A stretch of DNA of 42,111 nucleotides, taken from Marinomonas alcarazii (GTDB lineage Bacteria; Pseudomonadota; Gammaproteobacteria; Pseudomonadales; Marinomonadaceae). The notes below the pieces were generated by a model. The model was not told the origin of the DNA, did no database searches, and saw only the letters and a list, made by a program, of their open reading frames with translations. The stretch is from positions 1,040,947 through 1,083,057 of the forward strand of contig NZ_QKLW01000001.1 of assembly GCF_003208215.1 (NCBI RefSeq), in the 5' to 3' direction. The position numbers and the translations under genes are program-made. Shown in pieces: positions 36,624 to 42,111 of the stretch (position 1 is its first letter; each line of letters starts with the position of its first letter).

Positions 36624-36848
36624 ATGTCAGACAGTATTAAAGCTTCGCTAGTTGCATGTCCAACTTGCCAAAAAAAATCACCGTGGTCGAAAGAGAACCC
36701 AGATCGCCCTTTCTGTAGCCCTAGATGTAAGTTAATTGATTTGGGTGCGTGGGCAAGTGAATCCTACTCTATTCCTCAGCAAACATCGGAAGAAGACGAA
36801 ATTTTTTCAGAGGATCTTGTTATTGATCCAAATAAGTCCTTTTTATAA
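36624..36848 (+). CDS. yacG: DNA gyrase inhibitor YacG
   Basis: A small zinc-ribbon protein (74 residues) that binds DNA gyrase GyrB and blocks its activity. The four zinc cysteines are visible as CPTC (12-15) and the later CSPRC pair (31 and 35). The [13 protein letters not shown] motif follows. The tail is acidic and disordered, as in the family. It follows coaE by 16 nt. Confidence 0.93.
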   Translation: MSDSIKASLVACPTCQKKSPWSKENPDRPFCSPRCKLIDLGAWASESYSIPQQTSEEDEIFSEDLVIDPNKSFL

Positions 36849-36874
36849 TTGCTAGATATGGAATGTAACTTTTT

Positions 36875-38086
36875 ATGGCCCAACAAGACTTTTCAAAGAA
36901 AAAAGCTCTGCTCATAGAAGATATGGCAGAAGCTCGAATCATGCAGCGAAAAATGCTGACAGACTTCGGCTTTACTTCCATAGAAATCGCTATGAAAGCA
37001 GAAACAGCCATAGAACTTTTAAAGAATAAAAATTTCGATGTCATTTTATCCGATTATAACCTTGGCAATGGTAAAGACGGACAACAACTGCTTGAAGAAG
37101 TTAGACACTCAAAACTGATACCGAACACAGCCACTTACTTAATGGTTACTGCTGAAACATCAATTGAAATGGTCATGGGTGCGATTGAGTACCAACCCGA
37201 TGGTTACATCACAAAACCATTCTCTCAAGCTGGGTTGCAACGACGCCTTAGTAAATTATTAGAAACAAAAGATAGGCTGTATGACGTCAATGTAGCGTTA
37301 GATAAAGGCGAATATGAAAGTGCCATTGCAGCAGCAAAAGTTGTGATGGAGAAATATCCTTCTCTAAGCGGAAAATGTGAACGCATCATCGGCGAAAGCT
37401 TTATAGAACTCCAGCAATACGATAAAGCGCTCTCCTTGTTTAGCAAGATACTTAAAAGTCGTAAAATGCCGTGGGCACTATTTGGCAAAGGAAAGTCTTA
37501 TTTTCTAATGGGTGAGCTTGAGAAAGCAGAACAGAGCTTTCGCCAACTGATGCTTGATAACCGCTTTTTCGTCAGCGCTTATGATTGGCTGGCTAAAATA
37601 CAGTTTTCTGAAGGCAAACTAGAAGACGCTCAAGCCACTTTGATCGAAGCTATCGCACGATCACCTAAGAATATCTTACGTCAAATGGAACTAGGCAAAA
37701 TCAGCTTATTACTTAATGACAGTGTAACGGCAGAAATGTCCTTTAGAAGGGCTGTGTTCTTAGCGAAGTACTCTTGCTACAACACAGCAGAAGTATACCT
37801 AAATCATCTAGAATCTCTTGCTCGTATTTCTGATGATGGCCCTCTACTCCCTAGGCAGAGGGATAACTTTAACAGTACTCTCAAGAAAATTCATGAGTCT
37901 TTCTTTGAGGATCCTGACCACAAAGCAAAAGCGTATAGCTGCGAAATAGATGTATTCTTAGCAGATAAGGATATCTTGACCGCTAAGCAAATTTTCGAAG
38001 CTTGGCTAAGTGAAGTAAAAGGCGGAGCGGCGACAGCTCCAACCAAGAAACAAAGTTCAGCCTACGCAGAATCTTTTGGAAGTTAA
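36875..38086 (+). CDS. response regulator with TPR-like output region
   Basis: A 403-residue cytoplasmic response regulator. The receiver domain (about 8-130) has the acidic pair E15/D16, the phospho-acceptor D60 (VILSDYNLG), T92 and K114 (YITKPF), so it should be phosphorylated. Instead of a DNA-binding or enzymatic output it carries about 270 residues of helical TPR-like repeats (recognisable hairpins near 130-165, 170-205, 205-240, 240-275), suggesting output through protein-protein contact. It is followed 4 nt later by a sensorless histidine kinase, its likely partner. The ribosome binding site is weak. The pathway controlled is unknown. Confidence 0.85.
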   Translation: MAQQDFSKKKALLIEDMAEARIMQRKMLTDFGFTSIEIAMKAETAIELLKNKNFDVILSDYNLGNGKDGQQLLEEVRHSKLIPNTATYLMVTAETSIEMVMGAIEYQPDGYITKPFSQAGLQRRLSKLLETKDRLYDVNVALDKGEYESAIAAAKVVMEKYPSLSGKCERIIGESFIELQQYDKALSLFSKILKSRKMPWALFGKGKSYFLMGELEKAEQSFRQLMLDNRFFVSAYDWLAKIQFSEGKLEDAQATLIEAIARSPKNILRQMELGKISLLLNDSVTAEMSFRRAVFLAKYSCYNTAEVYLNHLESLARISDDGPLLPRQRDNFNSTLKKIHESFFEDPDHKAKAYSCEIDVFLADKDILTAKQIFEAWLSEVKGGAATAPTKKQSSAYAESFGS

Positions 38087-38089
38087 AAG

Positions 38090-38767
38090 ATGAAAAAAAT
38101 CGATATCAGCACAATTTTGGCAAGCGCAATCCACGAAAGCAAAAATCAGGTGGGAACCTTGCTCTACCAACTACAAAGCCTGAAAGAGTCGATGGTAAGC
38201 AAAGATGCAAACCAAAAAAAAATAGTATCAATTGAAGAGTCTCTAAAGAAACTCAATGATGAGTGGGTTGAATACCTATATTTATATAAGCTAGCTTCTG
38301 ACGGTTATGATTTGCATGCTGATACCTTTCTACTTGATGAATTCTTGGATGATCAAGTTTTTGCCCTACAACCATCAGCCAATGCAAGAAATTTGGAATT
38401 AGGCTATGCTTGCAATGAAAGTTTAACCGGTGTTTTTGACGAAAGACTAATGACAGCGGTTGTGAGCACCGCTGTGTACAATGCATTTCGTTTTGCCAAA
38501 TCCAAAATCATCATCAATGCCAAACAAGAAAATAACTTCCTCGTCATTTCAGTTGAAGACGATGGACCAGGCTTTAAACAAACAGATGATGAACCAGATG
38601 ATTTCCTCGAAGGTAATACAGGATTAGGTTTGTATTTTGCCGAATTATCAGCTTCTGCACATCTAGCTGGTAATGCGCGTGGCTATATTAAAAAAGACTC
38701 TTCTGCTAGCTTAGGCGGTGCCAGTCTTATCGTGTATTTACCACAACCCGTTCGTGAAGATTGCTAA
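38090..38767 (+). CDS. soluble GHKL histidine kinase lacking a sensor domain
   Basis: A 225-residue kinase made only of a phospho-acceptor and a catalytic domain. H15 lies in AIHESKNQ, a typical H-E-x-K-N box, within a helical dimerisation segment (about 5-70). The ATP-binding domain (about 85-222) shows the N box around N131 (VYNAFRF), the G1 box EDDGPGF (156-162) and the G2 box GNTGLGL (175-181). It has no membrane segment and no recognisable input domain, so a signal must come from a partner protein. The 4-nt gap to the TPR response regulator marks a cognate pair. It converges with gntR. Confidence 0.85.
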   Translation: MKKIDISTILASAIHESKNQVGTLLYQLQSLKESMVSKDANQKKIVSIEESLKKLNDEWVEYLYLYKLASDGYDLHADTFLLDEFLDDQVFALQPSANARNLELGYACNESLTGVFDERLMTAVVSTAVYNAFRFAKSKIIINAKQENNFLVISVEDDGPGFKQTDDEPDDFLEGNTGLGLYFAELSASAHLAGNARGYIKKDSSASLGGASLIVYLPQPVREDC

Positions 38768-38780
38768 TCATCCTTAAACA

Positions 38781-39401
38781 CTAGCCAGAATTTTTAAGGA
38801 ATTCCGTTAACAAGCTCCCTGCCTTTTCAATATGCTGCCTTAATAAGATAAGTGCAGCATTTTTATTATTCGATTCAATCAATGAAATCAACTCTTCATG
38901 CTGATCTTGGCTTTTTTCATGATACCCCAGTGGCCCAAATTGAAAACCAAGATAGCGCACAGCTTGCATATTCAAACCTTCAACAACACGTTGTAATGTT
39001 GGCCTATTGGCAGGCTGATACAAAGCCTCATGAAATTGCCAGTTCAATTCACCACGACTCACCAAGCTAATATTCTCATGATCTAACGCTGACAAATAAG
39101 AGCGTGCTTTAGCGACGTCTTTATCATGGATTTGCGCAAATGCCATTTCGAACAAAATACACTCTAATTCAGCTCTCATCAAATACAGATCCTCAGCCTC
39201 CTGCCAACGTAAGTCGGGAATCATTACCCCCGCCTTACCATGCGGAACAAGCCAGCCCTCAGCTTTTAACGACAACAAAGCATCGCGAATAGGTATCCGG
39301 CTTACCCCATAGAGATCGGAAAGAACTGCCTGCCTCAAAGGTGTGCCTCTTGGAAGCTTATTTTTAAGAATATCTTCTTTGATTCTCTGACTTACATCCA
39401 T
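38781..39401 (-). CDS. GntR-family regulator, FCD subfamily
   Basis: A 206-residue transcription factor. The N-terminal winged helix (about 5-65) includes GTPLRQAVLSDLYGVSRIPIRDAL and the wing KAEGWLVPHGKAGVMIP. The C-terminal all-helical FCD ligand domain (about 75-200) carries metal-binding candidates, including the Asp/Glu and His residues in LNWQFHEALYQ and QDQHEELISLI. The ATG at 39401 is used; a GTG two codons upstream is an alternative. It is the second gene of a benE-gntR transcript (about 10 nt gap), so it probably controls benE and itself. Two GntR-like palindromes lie just upstream of benE. The effector is unknown, though an aromatic acid would fit the neighbour. Confidence 0.88.
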   Translation of the reverse strand: MDVSQRIKEDILKNKLPRGTPLRQAVLSDLYGVSRIPIRDALLSLKAEGWLVPHGKAGVMIPDLRWQEAEDLYLMRAELECILFEMAFAQIHDKDVAKARSYLSALDHENISLVSRGELNWQFHEALYQPANRPTLQRVVEGLNMQAVRYLGFQFGPLGYHEKSQDQHEELISLIESNNKNAALILLRQHIEKAGSLLTEFLKNSG

Positions 39402-39410
39402 AGCCACTTC

Positions 39411-40610
39411 TTATTGCTTACGCTTAATATTGGATATCATTAGACAAATAACACCAAATAATATCCCCCAAAAAGCCGATGCAATACCACCAAATGAAAC
39501 ACCTGAGACAGTGACTAAAAAAGTAATCAATGCCGCTTCTCTGTTTGAATCATCCGCCACGGCATTTTTTAAATTCATTCCTATGGTTCCCAATAAGGCA
39601 ATACCAGCTAATGCAGCAATCATAGTGGAAGGAAAGACAGAAAATAAAGCAACAACTGATGTTCCAGCTAAACCCGCTAGCCAATAAAAAAGCCCGGCAG
39701 AAAGCCCTGCAATATAACGGCGTTTAGGGTCTTTATGGCATTCTTCTCCAGAACAAATCGCGGCAGTAATTGCCGCCAAATTAAATGCAAATCCGCCTAA
39801 AGGAGCTAGAACGATTGATGTTAATCCAGTCCAGCTAATAAGAGGAGATACTGGAGTTTGATATCCACTACTTCGCATGACAGCAACTCCTGGAATATTC
39901 TGAGAGGTCATGGTGACAATATACAAAGGAATACCAACACCTATAAGAGAACTTACATTCCACTCAGGCCACACCCATACAAGTGAGCCCAGAGAGACAG
40001 GTATAGTGGAGATAAGTTGCTCTTCAGATCTCGCCAGCACAAAAGCAACACCGGCGACCAAAACAAACAGCACAGCATATCGAGGCACAAGTCGCTTACT
40101 TACTAAATAAGTAATTAACATAACTCCAACAAGAAACGTATCACTCATCATGGAATCAAAAATAGACAAACCAAACTTAAATAGCACCCCTGCCAACATC
40201 GCGCAGGCAAGAGGTAAAGGCACTAATCTCATTGCTTTATCAAATAGGCCTGATACACCTGTTAACAGGGTTAACACGCCCGCAAAAACAAACACACCAA
40301 TCGCTTCAGAGTAACTGATTGTTCCTAGGCTCGTTGCCAGTAAGGCTGCCCCAGGCGTTGACCAAGCGGTAATTACAGGTGATCGGTACCATAAAGAAAG
40401 GAAAAAGCAAGTTGCCCCCATACCAAAGCCTAGGGCCATAATCCAAGAGACAATGGTACTAGAATCAGCCCCCGCAGCCTGAGCTGCCTGAAAGACAATA
40501 GCAACAGAACTTGCAAAACCAATGAGCACTGCAACAAAACCTGCAACCAGCGCACTTAAACTAAAATCATTTAATATCCTGAACACAACCTTATTACCTA
40601 AATAATCCAT
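39411..40610 (-). CDS. BenE-family benzoate/H+ symporter-like transporter
   Basis: A 399-residue integral membrane protein with about 12 hydrophobic segments. Family motifs seen are FQAAQAAGA near residue 42, WSTPGAALL near 84, the MTSQNIPGVAVMRSSGY block near 235-255, and LAPLGGFAFNLAAITAAICSG near 270-290. BenE and YdcO are annotated as benzoate:proton symporters, but substrates of most homologues are untested. No benzoate-degradation gene is in this window. The start has no good Shine-Dalgarno. A downstream GTG at residue 9 is an alternative. It is co-transcribed with the GntR regulator. Confidence 0.86.
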   Translation of the reverse strand: MDYLGNKVVFRILNDFSLSALVAGFVAVLIGFASSVAIVFQAAQAAGADSSTIVSWIMALGFGMGATCFFLSLWYRSPVITAWSTPGAALLATSLGTISYSEAIGVFVFAGVLTLLTGVSGLFDKAMRLVPLPLACAMLAGVLFKFGLSIFDSMMSDTFLVGVMLITYLVSKRLVPRYAVLFVLVAGVAFVLARSEEQLISTIPVSLGSLVWVWPEWNVSSLIGVGIPLYIVTMTSQNIPGVAVMRSSGYQTPVSPLISWTGLTSIVLAPLGGFAFNLAAITAAICSGEECHKDPKRRYIAGLSAGLFYWLAGLAGTSVVALFSVFPSTMIAALAGIALLGTIGMNLKNAVADDSNREAALITFLVTVSGVSFGGIASAFWGILFGVICLMISNIKRKQ

Positions 40611-40628
40611 ATGAAGGACTAACTATAA

Positions 40629-40654
40629 TTGTAAACAAGTATTTTTGTATACAT
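40629..40654. promoter_or_regulatory. tandem GntR-like operator in front of benE
   Basis: TTGTAAACAA (40629-40638) and TTGTATACAT (40645-40654) are two TTGT-N2-ACA(A/T) palindromes with centres 16 bp apart, 19 and 35 nt upstream of the benE ATG. TTGTATACAA-type sites are typical of FCD-group GntR regulators, and such a gene is the next one in the operon. Confidence 0.5.
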
Positions 40655-40657
40655 TTT

Positions 40658-41371
40658 TTAATGTACTAACATATAACCAACTAAACCAAGTGCAAACCCC
40701 ATCACTGCCCCCATCGGTGGCGCCCAATGTTTTTCTAAAACAGCTTGAGGTGCAATATCTTGAAATACTGCGTACAAAATCCCACCAGAAGCAAATAACA
40801 TAATGCCAGAGACTACTGCTGGCCATTCAGCAAGCCAGAATAACGCAATAACTCCAGATATAGGCCCACACAAAGCTAACAAGGCAAACCAGAAAATAAT
40901 GGTAATGGAGCGATAATGTGATGTGGATTTCAATTCTCTGAAAGCATTAAACCCTTCAGGAAGGTTCTGCATTGCTATAAGTGCTGCAAGTAGCCCTCCA
41001 TTAACGTTACCTAATGCAAAGGCGGCTCCTAGAGCTAATGATTCAGGGATAAAATCAGCTAACATGGCAACAAGCTGACTTATAGAGGTTTGACTTCTGG
41101 ATAACCAAATATCCAGTAACATAAACGCTGCCCCGCCTGACAAAAAAAGCAAAGCAGCAAACACAGGAGAAAAATGTAATACACCTTCTGGCACAAGAAC
41201 TAAGGCAATGGCTGAAAGCAAAGCCCCGCCTCCAAACGCCGTCACAGCATGCATTAATTCTTTTTCTAACCACTCAGGCTTTATTCGCTCAAAGTTACCT
41301 ATCAACGCCCCCAATGGCATTGCTAGCCCAGCACCAAGGGTTAACAAGATAACACTGTATAAAGGCTCCAT
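40658..41371 (-). CDS. ZIP-type metal transporter with altered metal motifs
   Basis: A 237-residue membrane protein with about eight hydrophobic segments, recognised as ZIP-family from its topology and its two PE-containing helices. In typical ZIPs the fourth and fifth helices carry HNxPEG-like motifs whose histidines bind the metal. Here they read D106-FIPE-S and Q135-NLPEG, so both histidines are replaced while the glutamates E110 and E139 remain. That suggests altered selectivity or only one working metal site. The ATG at 41371 is used; a GTG at 41380 is in frame. It lies 47 nt upstream of benE on the same strand and may be read as a separate unit. Confidence 0.8.
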   Translation of the reverse strand: MEPLYSVILLTLGAGLAMPLGALIGNFERIKPEWLEKELMHAVTAFGGGALLSAIALVLVPEGVLHFSPVFAALLFLSGGAAFMLLDIWLSRSQTSISQLVAMLADFIPESLALGAAFALGNVNGGLLAALIAMQNLPEGFNAFRELKSTSHYRSITIIFWFALLALCGPISGVIALFWLAEWPAVVSGIMLFASGGILYAVFQDIAPQAVLEKHWAPPMGAVMGFALGLVGYMLVH

Positions 41372-41532
41372 TTTTAACACTCGCTTGTAAAAGTCTTTTC
41401 AATAATCACGTCAGATACTGTATCTTAATATTGAAAAGGCCAACCAGCACTTAAATAAATAATTAACAGGTTTCCATTTAGCTATTGAACGCCTTATTTG
41501 CAGACTCAGACCTTCTTATTACTATGCTTTAG

Positions 41533-41566
41533 TTAAAAAAATACCAGACAGTGTCTGGTATTTTTT
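41533..41566. terminator. bidirectional terminator before the ZIP gene
   Basis: ATACCAGAC (41541-41549) pairs with GTCTGGTAT (41553-41561), flanked by an A-run on the left and a T-run on the right. It marks the end of the small minus-strand ORF at 41565. Confidence 0.8.
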
Positions 41567-41699
41567 AACGCTTAACCGGCGAATCTAGGTTGACCCAAGC
41601 ATCCCACCCCTGCCATTCTTCTTGAGCATCCACTTCCATGTTATGCACACGCATCACATCAACAATTGCCTTATAAAAATTACTGATAATTAGTTTCAT
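41565..41699 (-). CDS. 44-residue small protein of unknown function
   Basis: A short ORF starting MKLIISNFYKAIVDVMRVHN. The ATG at 41699 has GGAGAG about 9 nt upstream, and the stop falls in the terminator stem region. The sequence is Trp-rich near the end (EEWQGWDAWVNLDSP), with a polar/acidic middle and a basic C-terminus. There is no signal peptide, and the N-terminal helix is amphipathic rather than strictly membrane-like. A well-placed ribosome binding site and terminator support a real gene. No family is recognised, and no neighbour suggests a role. Confidence 0.6.
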   Translation of the reverse strand: MKLIISNFYKAIVDVMRVHNMEVDAQEEWQGWDAWVNLDSPVKR

Positions 41700-41863
41700 A
41701 ATACTAGTCTCTCCATATATTTGCCTGAATGAGAATAGAGATATTTGCTAAAATTACATAATCAATATTTCCTAAAGGCGTCATACATAAAATCTATTCT
41801 GCTAAAACGGGCAAATTAATCCTCACCGTTAAACCATAATGACAAGATGACATTTCTACAGAC

Positions 41864-41898
41864 GAAAAAAGCCCTGACAGCTTAGCTATCAGGGCTTC
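41864..41898 (-). terminator. rRNA-operon-type terminator after the 5S remnant
   Basis: On the minus strand AAGCCCTGATAGC and GCTGTCAGGGCTT form a long stem with one mismatch and a TAA loop, followed by six T. The place just beyond a 5S sequence is where an rrn operon would end. Confidence 0.8.
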
Positions 41899-41909
41899 CT
41901 TAAATAAAT

Positions 41910-41980
41910 CTTGATAACGACCTACTCTCACATGCTTGTCTGTTATAGAAAGCCCCACACCACCATCAGAGATGTTGACT
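41910..41980 (-). pseudogene. 5S rRNA 3'-half remnant
   Basis: Read on the minus strand, the segment contains GATGGTGGTGTGGGG and CATGTGAGAGTAGGTCG, hallmark 3'-half sequences of bacterial 5S rRNA. An unusual segment (CTTTCTATAACAGACAAG) replaces the normal short loop between them. The 5' half (GAACTCAGAAGTGAAACG) is missing and unrelated DNA follows up to the IS end. This is probably a decayed or rearranged 5S gene, not a working one. Confidence 0.7.
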
Positions 41981-42021
41981 CCCTATAACGAAAAAACCCT
42001 ACCCTGCTTAGCAGGATGAAG

Positions 42022-42111
42022 TGACCCCATAAAGTTGGACACTTTATTAACCGGCTAACAATGCCTGATTTCGGTACTCTACCGGAGTCAGGCCATTTAA
42101 CCCCATTTTTA
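42022..42111 (-). mobile_element. end of an IS3-family insertion sequence (partial)
   Basis: The terminal sequence TGACCCCATAAAGTTGGACA begins at 42022, with the 5'-TGA end typical of IS3-family elements. The transposase reading frame runs inward from the window edge. The element continues beyond 42111, so the other end and target duplication cannot be seen. Confidence 0.75.
42047..42109 (-). CDS. IS3-family transposase OrfB, C-terminal fragment
   Basis: Twenty residues plus stop remain in the window: KMGLNGLTPVEYRNQALLAG. The LNGLTPVEYR segment matches the C-terminal end of IS3-family (IS150-type) OrfB integrase proteins. The catalytic DDE domain lies outside the window. The stop is 25 nt inside the IS terminus. 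Confidence 0.75.
   Translation of the reverse strand, partial: KMGLNGLTPVEYRNQALLAG

Overview
The window looks like chromosomal DNA of a marine gammaproteobacterium. Gene content and order, together with moderate-to-low GC, suggest Oceanospirillales, most likely Marinomonas or a close relative. The genus is an inference from protein resemblance, not from a search. Nearly everything is core housekeeping DNA. The only accessory signals are at the right edge, where a 5S rRNA remnant lies beside the end of an IS3-family element.

Layout. 1-300: tRNA-Glu and tRNA-Gly on the minus strand with a good promoter. 363-3310: a YajG-type lipoprotein, alaA and htpX on the plus strand. 3326-5727: a PilZ-domain protein, pdxB and epmC on the minus strand. 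5859-11989: the glycine cleavage and one-carbon cluster, with gcvT (minus) divergent from glyA-gcvH-gcvP (plus). 12131-13400: a CLCA_X-type HEXXH protein and a small exported coiled-coil protein. 13731-15629: a chemoreceptor. 15820-20541: rluC divergent from rne, the latter with a long leader and a very long acidic/basic tail. 20666-22318: a BicA-like SulP anion transporter. 22401-27090: aceE-aceF (pyruvate dehydrogenase E1 and a three-lipoyl E2) on the minus strand, behind a structured leader of nearly 1 kb. 28018-32205: nadC-ackA-pta. 32331-36848: a small hypothetical protein, then a compact pilA-pilB-pilC-pilD-coaE-yacG cluster. 36875-38767: a response regulator with a TPR-like tail and a sensorless GHKL kinase. 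38781-41371: a GntR/FCD regulator, a BenE-type transporter and a ZIP-type metal transporter. 41540-42111: a 44-codon ORF, a 5S rRNA fragment with its terminator, and the IS end.

How the genes connect. The gcv genes, glyA and the lipoyl enzymes feed one-carbon and acetyl-CoA metabolism, and ackA-pta converts acetyl-CoA to acetate. pilABCD makes and processes a type IV pilin, while the PilZ protein, the chemoreceptor and the two-component pair belong to surface behaviour and signalling.

The most interesting material is regulatory rather than a new gene system. A perfect hairpin hides the htpX ribosome binding site. Two identical palindromes flank the gcvT/glyA divergent promoters, one of them at the predicted gcvT start site. 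The aceE leader carries a chain of hairpins with a mutually exclusive pair. Two GntR-like operators precede benE-gntR. The PilB homologue lacks the usual N-terminal domain and the tetracysteine zinc motif. I saw no CRISPR array, phage, toxin-antitoxin pair or defence island.
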